From: Tistlia consotensis USBA 355
Lineage (GTDB): Bacteria > Pseudomonadota > Alphaproteobacteria > Kiloniellales > DSM-21159
Reading direction: 5' to 3'
DNA: 64,000 nucleotides
NCBI RefSeq assembly: GCF_900177295.1
Contig: NZ_FWZX01000013.1
Coordinates: forward strand, 1-64,000
A program made the translations under genes and the position numbers. Of the stretch, positions 34,865-42,695 are shown piece by piece (the stretch's first letter is position 1; every line of letters begins with the position of its first letter). The notes under the pieces are model-generated. The model did no database searches. It worked only from the letters and a program-made list of their open reading frames with translations, and was not told the DNA's origin.

Positions 34865-35086
34865 GGGTAAAGAGATCCTCGGGGCGGCCGGCCGGTGCCT
34901 CTCGGGCGATGATGGCGGGCGGCCCTTTGATCCGACGGCCGCGCGCGAAAGCGGCCGAAAGACGGTTGGTCGTCAGATCTACTCGGGAATGCGGTGCCGC
35001 TGCCTTGGCATGCCCGGATGAAGCTTCGGGAATTCCCGACCCTCTCCGGCGGCGCGCGCCGCTCTCGCGCTTTCGCGAACAAATCT
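34865..35086 (-). other. Long 5' leader of the DEAD-box helicase mRNA, no gene seen
   Basis: About 220 nt lie between the predicted start and the TTG codon. An open frame (34861-35121) crosses it, but its sequence is low-complexity and matches nothing I know. Long leaders are typical of cold-shock mRNAs. Confidence 0.4.
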
Positions 35087-35092
35087 GACGCT

Positions 35093-35121
35093 GAGATAGG
35101 GGTTATTGTGCAGTGCGTCAA
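35093..35121 (-). promoter_or_regulatory. Candidate promoter of the DEAD-box helicase
   Basis: On the minus strand, TTGACG (35116-35121), a 17-bp spacer and TATCTC (35093-35098) lie in a small A+T-rich patch. Confidence 0.5.
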
Positions 35122-35216
35122 GAACTATCGGCGCGGACGACCGACGGGCCGATCCGGCGGCGGCCGCAGCCGGCTGGCGGGGCGCGCCGCTTTCTGCTAT
35201 CTGCGTCACCTGCAGC

Positions 35217-35293
<77 letters not shown>

Positions 35294-35315
35294 ATTTCAC
35301 CCTCGACGAGCGCCG

Positions 35316-35999
35316 CTAGAACCGCCAGGCGACGGCCGCGCGCAGGGTGTGGGCGGTCAGGTCGGTCTCGGCCTGGTAGGAGGGGAAGAAGGGTCCCGCC
35401 GGCGAGTCGATCGTATAGCTGGCGTGGCCGTAGTCGTCGTAGAGGTACTCCAGGCGCAGCACCAGGTTGTCGGTGATCGCCTGCTCGACGCCGCCGCCGA
35501 TGGTCCAGCCGACGCTGGTCGAGCGGTCCTCCCCGAAGCCGGGGTCGGTGTCGTCGATCTTCAGCCGGGCGACCGCCAGGCCGCCGGCGACGAAGACCAG
35601 CGTGCGCTCGAAGGCGTAGCCGACGCGGCCGCGGGCGTGGGCGTTCCAGTCGAGATCGAAGGCCGAGTAGCCGTTGCCGCCCGACTCGCCGGAGCCGAAG
35701 TCCGCCGTGCCGAGCCCGCCGTCGAGCTCGGCGCCGAGCACGAAGCGCCGGATCTGGTGGTTGTAGCCGGCCAGCAGGCCGCCCTGGAAGCCGTCCAGGT
35801 CCGGGCTGATCGCGAAGCCGGCGAAGTCCGGCTCATGGTAGTCGACCTGGCCCCACAGCCAGCCGGCATGGACGCCGGCATAGGCGCCCGACCAGTCGAA
35901 GCTGCTGCCGGCGCCCTGGGCGCGCGCCGCCGCCGGCGTCAGCAGCAGCGCCGCCGCCAGGGCGGCGAGCGTTCCGGCCATCCTCACGGTGATATGCAT
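35316..35999 (-). CDS. Outer-membrane beta-barrel protein (Omp25/OmpA-like)
   Basis: A 227-aa protein with a signal peptide ending at AARAQ (residue ~28). It continues SFDWSGAYAGVHAGWLWGQV, the usual opening of alphaproteobacterial Omp25/31-type porin-family barrels. Alternating hydrophobic strands and a final aromatic residue (TLRAAVAWRF) fit an 8-strand barrel. The C-terminal Phe is the assembly signal. The function is structural or unknown; it is not a trimeric porin by size. Confidence 0.85.
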   Translation of the reverse strand: MHITVRMAGTLAALAAALLLTPAAARAQGAGSSFDWSGAYAGVHAGWLWGQVDYHEPDFAGFAISPDLDGFQGGLLAGYNHQIRRFVLGAELDGGLGTADFGSGESGGNGYSAFDLDWNAHARGRVGYAFERTLVFVAGGLAVARLKIDDTDPGFGEDRSTSVGWTIGGGVEQAITDNLVLRLEYLYDDYGHASYTIDSPAGPFFPSYQAETDLTAHTLRAAVAWRF

Positions 36000-36051
36000 C
36001 GGTCTGTCCCCATCTCCTGGACCTGCGGCAGCGGGCGGGCGGCCCCCCCGG

Positions 36052-37656
36052 TCAGGCGGCGGCCCGGCCGGCCGCCTCCGGGTCCGACGGTTGTAGCACG
36101 GCCGCGAGATAGCCCTCCAGCCGACCCAGCTCCGACGGCCCGCCGCGGGCCGCGACAACCAGATCCGGGCGGACCAGCACCCAGCCGGGACCGTCGAGAC
36201 GGTAGCGGGCGCGCGCCCGGCCCCGCGGGTCCGACCGGGCGTCCAGGCGCAGCACGGCCAGGCGTCCGGCCAGCGGCTCCAGCAGGGCAGCGGGCACGAC
36301 GCTGCGCCCCGCGTCCTCGAACAGCAGCAGCGTGTGGCAGGGCCGGCCGAGCCGGCCCCAGAGCCCCTGCTCCTCGCCGGTCGCCGGATCGACGAAGACG
36401 GTATCGAGCGCGCGCCCGCCGACGTCGCCGTGGCCGGCCCTGCGCGGCGGCGCGCCCAGACGGACCAGCGGGCCCTCGCGGTAGACCACCTCGGTCGCCG
36501 AGAACTCGACCTGGATCCGCCGCTGGACGGCCGGGACCTGGCCGGCGAGCCTGGCGGCGAGATCCCTCGCAAGGAGCGCCGGCCACCCGCTCTTCATCAG
36601 CATGCGGTGCCGGCCACCGGCCTTCGCGACGACCCGCGCCGCCGTCGGCCGCCGTTCGGCCTCGTAGCTGTCGAGCAGCACCGCGGGGTCGCCGAGGCCG
36701 CTCAGGACCTGCCCGAGCTTCCAGCCGAGGTTGATCGCGTCCTGGATGCCGGTGTTCATGCCCTGCCCGCCGACCGGGCTGTGGATGTGCGCGGCATCGC
36801 CGGCCAGCAAGCAGCGGCCGAGGCGATAGCGGGCGGCGAGCCGCTCGTTGACCTTGAAGGCGGCGAGCCAGGTCGGATCCTCGAGGCGCAGCGCAGCCGG
36901 CCCCCGGCGGTCGACGTAGGCCTGCAGCTCTTCGAGGCTCGGCGGCGCCTCGCCCCGGTCCGGATCGCGGCGGGCGAACAGCCGCCAGCGGTCGTCGCCG
37001 AAGGGGAAGAGCGCGAGCAGCCCGGCCCGCGTCCAGGACAGGTAGATGCCATGCCGGTCGAGGTCGCCGCCCGTCAGGCGGATGTCGCCGAGCACCATCA
37101 CGCCGGGCTCGGTCACGCCCTCGAAGGGGATGTCGAGGGCCTGGCGAACGCGGCTGCGGGCGCCGTCGCAGCCGACGAGATAGGGCACCCTGAGCTCCTC
37201 GACGCTGCCGTCGGGGTGGCGCAGGAAGCCGGTGGCGGCGTCCGCGTCCCGCTCCAGGCCGACCAGCTCGACGCCACGCTCGACCGCGACCCCGAGGTCC
37301 GCCAGGCGGCCGATCAGCACGGCCTCGGTGCGGGCCTGGGGCACCAGCAGGGGGAAGGGATAGGCGCTGTCGATGCCGACGCCGGCGGCCAGCGTCGCCG
37401 GCGGGCGCCGGCCGTGGCTGACCCGCAGGGCGTGGAGGCGCGTGCCGGCGGCCAGCAGCTCGGGCATGACGCCCAGGCCGGAAAGGCCTTCCATGCTGGC
37501 GCTCCAGATCGCCAGGGCCTTGGACTGCGTCGTCGGCTGCTCGGCCTTGTCGACGATGCGCAGCGGCACGCCGTAGCGCCGCAGCGCGACGGCCAGCGTC
37601 AGCCCGGTCGGACCGGCGCCGACGACGAGGACGGCCGGCTCCTGCCTCTGGCTCAT
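36052..37656 (-). CDS. FAD-dependent aromatic monooxygenase (PheA/TfdB type)
   Basis: A 534-aa flavoprotein. The FAD motif VVGAGPTGLTLAVALRR is at the start, a DG-type motif is LVGCDGARSRVRQAL, and the GD motif is LLAGDAAHIHSPVGGQGMN. The C-terminal ~150 residues are the thioredoxin-like domain of the phenol hydroxylase/MhpA group. The substrate is probably a phenolic compound. It lies 20 nt behind a VOC-family gene and is the last gene of a TetR-controlled operon. Confidence 0.88.
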   Translation of the reverse strand: MSQRQEPAVLVVGAGPTGLTLAVALRRYGVPLRIVDKAEQPTTQSKALAIWSASMEGLSGLGVMPELLAAGTRLHALRVSHGRRPPATLAAGVGIDSAYPFPLLVPQARTEAVLIGRLADLGVAVERGVELVGLERDADAATGFLRHPDGSVEELRVPYLVGCDGARSRVRQALDIPFEGVTEPGVMVLGDIRLTGGDLDRHGIYLSWTRAGLLALFPFGDDRWRLFARRDPDRGEAPPSLEELQAYVDRRGPAALRLEDPTWLAAFKVNERLAARYRLGRCLLAGDAAHIHSPVGGQGMNTGIQDAINLGWKLGQVLSGLGDPAVLLDSYEAERRPTAARVVAKAGGRHRMLMKSGWPALLARDLAARLAGQVPAVQRRIQVEFSATEVVYREGPLVRLGAPPRRAGHGDVGGRALDTVFVDPATGEEQGLWGRLGRPCHTLLLFEDAGRSVVPAALLEPLAGRLAVLRLDARSDPRGRARARYRLDGPGWVLVRPDLVVAARGGPSELGRLEGYLAAVLQPSDPEAAGRAAA

Positions 37657-37676
37657 GTCCCGTCCCCGCCCTGCGG

Positions 37677-38192
37677 CTAGCGCGCCGCCTCGGCCGGGGC
37701 CGCGCCCAGGCCGAGGGCATCGAGGCGCGCCGGCTGCATGAAGCTCTCGTAGGTCGCGATCATGTCGGCGGGCGCGACCTCGAGCATGATGCGGTTCTCG
37801 ACCCAGACCTCGATGACGCTGAACACCGGCGGCTGCCCCGGCGCGCCCCGTCCGAACAGCCGCGTGCGCCAGCCCGCGGCGGCGCCGATGCGCTCGATCG
37901 CCGCCCGGTCGAGCGGCACCGACAGCAGGACGTGGAAGGCGCCGAGCCGCGGCGCCCCCTCGGCCTCGGTCGGAACGGTCCGGAAGACGACCGGCTGGTC
38001 GGCCTCGCCGGGCGCCAGCACCGCGGTCTCGGGATAGACCTCGATCATCGTGCCGTGCGCGTCGCCGCTGACCGCCATGAAGGCGCCGGGCAGCGGGCCC
38101 GTGAAGCGGTAGGCACGGCCGCCGATCAGCTCGGCGAGCACCTCGGCGACCCGGCGCGGGTCGCGCGCCGGCAGGGAGAAATGGTGGATCAC
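37677..38192 (-). CDS. VOC/glyoxalase-fold protein
   Basis: A 171-aa protein starting MIHHFSLPARDPRRVAEVLA, the typical first beta-alpha unit of the vicinal oxygen chelate fold. HHF, GTMIEVYPE, AFHVLLSVPLD and ENRIMLEVAPAD supply His and Glu at the expected metal positions. It may be a dioxygenase or an isomerase acting on the product of the next gene's monooxygenase. It overlaps the TetR stop by 4 bp (ATGA), so it is translationally coupled. Confidence 0.78.
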   Translation of the reverse strand: MIHHFSLPARDPRRVAEVLAELIGGRAYRFTGPLPGAFMAVSGDAHGTMIEVYPETAVLAPGEADQPVVFRTVPTEAEGAPRLGAFHVLLSVPLDRAAIERIGAAAGWRTRLFGRGAPGQPPVFSVIEVWVENRIMLEVAPADMIATYESFMQPARLDALGLGAAPAEAAR

Positions 38193-38836
38193 GGTCGCTC
38201 CTCTGGCTGGTGTGACAGGGTGGGTTCGGCGGGGAAGTCGAGGCCGGAGGGGTCGCGCCGGACGGCCCCGACCAGCGCCTGGATGCCCCAGGCGGCAACG
38301 CGCCGGGCCTCCTCCGGCCCGTAGCCGCAGGTGTCCCTGAGCCAGCGCCAGTGGGTCGGCCCCCAGTAGGAGGCGATCGACAGCGCGGCCCGACGCAGCT
38401 GTTCGGGCGTCAGGCCCGGCAGCTCGGCGCCGATCGTCTCGATCCAGCCGCCGTGGCGCGAACCGCGGTCCTTGAGCCGCTGGCGGTCCCAGGACGGCTT
38501 GTTCATCAGGTTGCGCAGCAGCGCGCCGTGGGCCTCGTAGCGCGGGAACAGCAGCGCCGGCACCTCGTGCAGCCGATCGAGCGGCGGCAAGGGCCGGTCG
38601 AGGGCGAGCCGCGGCTTCAGCCAGTGGAAGAAGGCGCCGACCAGGTCGTCCATGGTCGGGAAGTGCGCATAGACGGTCGGCGCCGAGACGTCCGACAGGC
38701 GGGCGACGCGGCGCAGCGTCAGGCTCTCGATGTCGTGCCGCTCCAGGTAGTCCTTCGCCGTCATGAGGATGCGCTCGGCCGTCAGGGCGGCCTGCGCCTC
38801 GCGAAGCGGACTCTGGTAGCTGCGGGAGGTCGACAT
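38189..38836 (-). CDS. TetR family transcriptional regulator
   Basis: A 215-aa one-component repressor. The N-terminal helix-turn-helix is ESLTLRRVARLSDVSAPTVY followed by AHFPTMDDLVGAFF. The C-terminal ligand domain is of the TetR_C type. The start is taken as ATG 38836 (MSTSRSYQSPLRE), 12 codons inside the longest frame. A perfect 18-bp palindrome lies within its predicted promoter, so it likely represses itself and the two downstream genes until a phenolic inducer binds. Confidence 0.87.
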   Translation of the reverse strand: MSTSRSYQSPLREAQAALTAERILMTAKDYLERHDIESLTLRRVARLSDVSAPTVYAHFPTMDDLVGAFFHWLKPRLALDRPLPPLDRLHEVPALLFPRYEAHGALLRNLMNKPSWDRQRLKDRGSRHGGWIETIGAELPGLTPEQLRRAALSIASYWGPTHWRWLRDTCGYGPEEARRVAAWGIQALVGAVRRDPSGLDFPAEPTLSHQPEERP

Positions 38837-38862
38837 GGGTGCTGGCCGTTGATCCGATCCGT

Positions 38863-38891
38863 GATAAATCACTTTACGATCGTAAAGTCAA
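38863..38891 (-). promoter_or_regulatory. Promoter with embedded TetR operator
   Basis: On the minus strand, TTGACT (38886-38891), a 17-bp spacer and TTTATC (38863-38868). The perfect palindrome ACTTTACGATCGTAAAGT at 38871-38888 fills the spacer and overlaps the -35 element. This layout is expected for an autorepressed TetR operon. Confidence 0.7.
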
Positions 38892-38997
38892 TTGAGCACG
38901 GTCGGACAATGCCGCCTCTGGCGGCGGGCCGGCCGATCGGTCAGGATCGGCGATCGTCTCAGGGCGGCCCGGCAACTCCGGCAGGCGAGGGTCAGCG

Positions 38998-39546
38998 ATG
39001 CAGGCGCGGCAGCGGAACGTCGGCGAGCAGGTGCTGATCTGCCGGCCGGCCAACCTCGCCGCGGTTCTCCGGGACGCCTTCTATGAGCCGATGCGGACGC
39101 TGCTCGGCTACTGGCGAGAGCGGGTCGGCCCCGGCGGCGTCCTGGACCGCACCCGTCTCCACCCCGAGGAGCTGGCGCCGCTGCTGCCCAACCTCTTCCT
39201 GATGGATCGGCTGGAGGGCGCGCCCTTCGACATCGCCTTCCGGCTGGTCGGCACGGCGATCCCCCAGATCGAGGGCGAGATCACCGGCCGCAGCCTCTCG
39301 TCCCTGATCGCGCGGAGCGAGCACCCGATGGTCTGGGAGCACTACGAGCGGGCGCTCGCCGGCGAGCTCTGCCTGCGCCGCCAGACCCTGGTCTGGCAGG
39401 ACCGCGACTACGTCCGCTACGACGTGCTGCTGCTGCCGATGAGCCGCGGCGGCGCGGCCATCGACGCCCTGCTCGGCATGGCGCTCTACCGCCTGCTCGG
39501 CGACGGCCCCGACCGGGTCGCGATGCCGGTCGGGCCGATGGTCTAG
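38998..39546 (+). CDS. PAS domain protein, PAS_5 type (second copy)
   Basis: A 182-aa stand-alone PAS_5 protein. MRTLLGYWRERVG, LHPEELAPLLPNLFLMDRLE, FDIAFRLVGTAIPQIEGEIT and VRYDVLLLPMSRGG follow the family layout seen also in the 18212 protein. It lacks an output domain. It is divergent from the TetR operon, about 110 bp from its promoter, but nothing shows that it is part of that regulon. Confidence 0.75.
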   Translation: MQARQRNVGEQVLICRPANLAAVLRDAFYEPMRTLLGYWRERVGPGGVLDRTRLHPEELAPLLPNLFLMDRLEGAPFDIAFRLVGTAIPQIEGEITGRSLSSLIARSEHPMVWEHYERALAGELCLRRQTLVWQDRDYVRYDVLLLPMSRGGAAIDALLGMALYRLLGDGPDRVAMPVGPMV

Positions 39547-39672
39547 AGCGGATGGCGACCTCATGGAATCGCGCTGCGATCCCATGAGGTCGTCTGAATC
39601 TGCTCCGACTATATGATCTGGACCAGAGACCGGGTCGCTGATCCTATCGCCTCGATGCGATCGGCTCGGGCT
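39547..39672. repeat. REP-like intergenic region with two inverted repeats
   Basis: The arms GACCTCATGGAATCGC (39560-39575) and GCGATCCCATGAGGTC (39579-39594) form a stem with one mismatch. The end GATGCGATCGGCTCGGGCTC (39654-39673) matches, in inverted form, the sequence beside dgcA at 13294. Both are typical of dispersed alphaproteobacterial repeats. No gene is seen. Confidence 0.6.
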
Positions 39673-40332
39673 CTAGGAGGTCGGCGCCGAGGAGGCCTGG
39701 GTCTTGGGCAGGCTGCGCAGCTGCTCGGCGTTGGACAGCCGCTCGCCGAGATCCTCCATCATGTCGAGCATGGCCTTGGAGATCGCCTGGCTGAGCGCCG
39801 GCGCCCCGGCATTGCATTCGCCGTCGCTGGTCGCCGAGCCGCGGCCGTCGACCTTGCTGCCGTAGAGGCGGCCGTCCGGCCCGTCGACGGTGACGCGCGC
39901 CGACATGTCGGCGTCGGCCTGCGCGGTGCCGACGAAGAAGCCGGGAACGAAGGTGACCCGTGGCTCGATGGCCGCGTGCTCGACGCGGATCAGGCCCAGC
40001 GCGCCCGCGGTGCGCAGCGTCTCGGCCTCCTTGTCGAGCGGCTCGGCCGGCACGGTCTCGACCTCCTCGAAGACGTTGAGCAGCGTCTTGCGGACCGACT
40101 CCAGGTAGGCGGTGTCCGCGGTCAGGGGGAAGTCGTGCGCCGAGCAGATGTAGCCCGTGACCTTGATCGTCCCGCCGGTCGCCGGCGGCTCGACCGTCGC
40201 CAGCCAGTGGCCCGGGATCTTGTCGGTATAGGAACTGTAGATGTTGGTCGCCGGCGTGACCGGCGTATAGACGTCGTGCGAGCAGGCCGACAGCACGGCC
40301 AGCACCGCCAAAGCCAGGATTCCCCTCATCAT
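39673..40332 (-). CDS. Hypothetical lipoprotein, paralogue A
   Basis: A 219-aa protein with signal peptide and lipobox LAVLSAC (Cys17). The mature part holds YTDKIPGHWLATVEP near the start and LDMMEDLGERLSNAEQLR near the end, both shared with the next gene. Between them are a variable region with LLNVFEEVETVPAEP and a beta-rich stretch. It resembles no family I can name; outer-membrane assembly or secretion lipoproteins are possible. It is probably cotranscribed with its paralogue. Confidence 0.75.
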   Translation of the reverse strand: MMRGILALAVLAVLSACSHDVYTPVTPATNIYSSYTDKIPGHWLATVEPPATGGTIKVTGYICSAHDFPLTADTAYLESVRKTLLNVFEEVETVPAEPLDKEAETLRTAGALGLIRVEHAAIEPRVTFVPGFFVGTAQADADMSARVTVDGPDGRLYGSKVDGRGSATSDGECNAGAPALSQAISKAMLDMMEDLGERLSNAEQLRSLPKTQASSAPTS

Positions 40333-40390
40333 GCCCCCCCTGGGTTTCCTCGTTCCCGAACTGTGATCGAACCGCGGCGCGGCCGGCCGG

Positions 40391-40999
40391 CTAGGAGGCC
40401 GCGCGCAGCTTCGGCGCGTCGAGCAGCCGCTCGCCGAGATCCTCCATCATGTCGTGCATGCCCGCCGAGACCGCCGCCGACAGGGCGGGCATCGCGGCCA
40501 GGCAGATGCCGTCGGCCTTGCCGGTGCCCTTGCCCTCGACGTGGCCACCGAACAGGCGCCCGCCGGGCCCGTCGACCGCGACCCGGGCGTCGAAGCGCGC
40601 CCGCCCCTCGACGCGTCCCGACCAGAGGCCGTCGAAGTAGAGCATCTCGGGCTTCATCGTCGTGCCCTCGACGCGGATCACGCCGCTGGCGCCCGCCGGC
40701 ACCCCGCTCGGCTCGTAGGGCGCGAACTCGACCTCCTGGAAGACCGCCTTGAGGGTGCCGCGCAGCGACTCGGCGTAGGCCGCCGTCGCGTCGAGCCAAT
40801 AGCGGTGGGCGCCGCAGGCATGGCCGACGAACTCGGCGGGACTCGCCAAGCCGCCCGGCTGGATCGTGGCCAGCCAGTGCCCGGGTATCTTGTCGGTGCG
40901 GGAACTGGCGAAGTCGCTCGCCGGCGACGCCGTGGTCGGTATCTGGTGCGCGCAGGCCGAAAGCACGACGAGCATCGCCGCGGCCAGAAATCCCCTCAT
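40391..40999 (-). CDS. Hypothetical lipoprotein, paralogue B
   Basis: A 202-aa lipoprotein (lipobox MLVVLSAC, Cys16). It shares SRTDKIPGHWLATIQP, the LKAVFQEVEF segment and HDMMEDLGERLLDAPKLR with paralogue A, showing a tandem duplication. The start is ATG 40999 after GGGGGACGG; the longer frame to 41062 is not needed. The gap to paralogue A is 58 bp. Function is unknown. Confidence 0.75.
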   Translation of the reverse strand: MRGFLAAAMLVVLSACAHQIPTTASPASDFASSRTDKIPGHWLATIQPGGLASPAEFVGHACGAHRYWLDATAAYAESLRGTLKAVFQEVEFAPYEPSGVPAGASGVIRVEGTTMKPEMLYFDGLWSGRVEGRARFDARVAVDGPGGRLFGGHVEGKGTGKADGICLAAMPALSAAVSAGMHDMMEDLGERLLDAPKLRAAS

Positions 41000-41172
41000 C
41001 CGTCCCCCACGCCCCCCGGTTGCGCCCGCCCCGATTGTCCGCGACCCGCCACCGCGATGCAAGACGCAGGGGACGCGCCGGCGCAGCCGGGCTGCCGCAC
41101 CCGGGCGTGGCTGCAGCGGTCGTGCGGCTCGGCGAGGCTGGCAGGCGGCGCGCCGGGGCGCGCCGTCTCCGC

Positions 41173-42654
41173 TCAGTCGATCGTCGGGATCGCGCGGCTG
41201 GTCGCGACCGTGCTGCGGGTCTCGCCGACGCCGCCGCCGAGCACCTGGTAGAGCGTCACCAGGTTGGCCAGGCGCTGCTCCTCCAGCGAGATCAGGGTCT
41301 GCTGGGCGCTGTAGAGCGTGCGCTGGGAATCCAGCGTCGTCAGATAGCTGTCCAGGCCCTGCTGGAAGCGCAGCACCGAGAGATCGTAGGACTGCTGGGT
41401 GGCGTCGACCAGGCTCTGCTGGGCGGCGATCTGGTCGTCGAAGGTGCCGCGCGCGGCCAGCGCGTCGGCCACCTCGCGGAAGGCGGTCTGGATCGCCTTC
41501 TCGTACTGCGCGACCGCGATCTTCTCGTCGACCTTGGCGCTCTCCAGGTTGGCCTCGTTGCGGCCCGCGTCGAAGATCGGCAGGCTGATCGAGGGATTGA
41601 ACAGCCAGGCGCCCGAGCCGCCGGCGAACAGGTCGGTCAGCTGGCCGCTGGCGAAGCCGGCGTTGGCGGTCAGGCTGATCGTCGGCCAGAAGGCGGCGCG
41701 CGCCGCGCCGATGTTGGCGTTGGCGGCGCGCAGCGCGTGCTCGGCCTCGCGCACGTCCGGCCGGCGCAGCAGCAGGCCCGAGGGCAGGCCGGACGGCAGG
41801 TCGGTCATGAAGTCGCCGGTCTGGATCGCCGGCGCCTTGCCCGCGAAGTCGTCGGCCAGCGGCTCGCCGACCAGCAGCTGCAGGGCGTTGCGGTCCTGGG
41901 CGACGTTGCGGATGTAGAGCGCCTTGTTGGCGCGCGCCGTGTCCACGGAGGTGCGCGCCTGGGCGACGTCGAGCTGCGTCGCCTGGCCCTGGTTGAACTG
42001 GTTGACGGTCAGCTCATAGGTCTGCTGCTGAGCCGTCAGCGTATCCTCGGTGAGCGCCAGCAGCTGGCGGTCGGCGAGCAGCGTCAGGTAGGCGGAGGCG
42101 ACCTCCGAGATCAGCGAGATCTGGGTGGCGCGCCGGGCCTCCTCGGTCTCGAAGTACTGCTCCAGGGCCTGCTCGTTCAGGCTGCGGATGCGGCCGAAGA
42201 GGTCGAGCTCGAAGGCGCTGATGCCCAGGTTGGCCTGGTACTCGGTCGAGGTCTTCGCCTGGCCGGTGCCGCTCAGGTCCTTGGCCGTGCGCTGCGGCGC
42301 CACGGAGCCGCCGGCGTCGATCTCCGGGTAGAGGTCGGCACGGCTGACCCGGTAGGTCGCGCGCGCCTTCTCGACGTTGAGCGCCGCGACCCTGAGGTCG
42401 CGGTTGTTGGCCAGCGCCCTGGCGATCAGCGACTGCATCTGGGCATCGCGGAAGAACTCGCGCCAGCCGAGATCGGCCAGGGTCTCCTGGTCCGGCGCGG
42501 CGGGCTGGTTGGCCGAGGCCTTCTCGTAGGCCGGGCCGCTCGGCCAGAGCCCCTGCACCGGCAGGTCGGGCATCTCGAGGTCGGGGATCAGGGAGCAGCC
42601 GCCGAGCAGCAGGCTCAGCGCGGTGCAGGCGGCGAGGGTTCGCTTCGTCATCAT
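41173..42654 (-). CDS. RND efflux outer-membrane channel (NodT/OprM type)
   Basis: A 493-aa TolC-fold lipoprotein. The signal peptide ends in the lipobox LLLGGC. Two OEP domains contain NNRDLRVAALNVEKARATYR, LDLFGRIRSLNEQALEQY and SLPIFDAGRNEANLESAKV. It would form the outer-membrane exit duct of the pump encoded upstream. It is the third gene of the operon, 42 bp after the pump gene. Two adjacent ATGs exist; the outer is used here. Confidence 0.92.
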   Translation of the reverse strand: MMTKRTLAACTALSLLLGGCSLIPDLEMPDLPVQGLWPSGPAYEKASANQPAAPDQETLADLGWREFFRDAQMQSLIARALANNRDLRVAALNVEKARATYRVSRADLYPEIDAGGSVAPQRTAKDLSGTGQAKTSTEYQANLGISAFELDLFGRIRSLNEQALEQYFETEEARRATQISLISEVASAYLTLLADRQLLALTEDTLTAQQQTYELTVNQFNQGQATQLDVAQARTSVDTARANKALYIRNVAQDRNALQLLVGEPLADDFAGKAPAIQTGDFMTDLPSGLPSGLLLRRPDVREAEHALRAANANIGAARAAFWPTISLTANAGFASGQLTDLFAGGSGAWLFNPSISLPIFDAGRNEANLESAKVDEKIAVAQYEKAIQTAFREVADALAARGTFDDQIAAQQSLVDATQQSYDLSVLRFQQGLDSYLTTLDSQRTLYSAQQTLISLEEQRLANLVTLYQVLGGGVGETRSTVATSRAIPTID

Positions 42655-42695
42655 CGGTCTTTCCGTCGGGGCTTCCGTCAGGGCGGAGCGGCGCG

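Noticed and set aside
34861-35121. An 86-codon open frame in the DEAD-box leader
   Set aside because: It starts inside the predicted promoter and has no recognisable pattern; it is treated as leader RNA.
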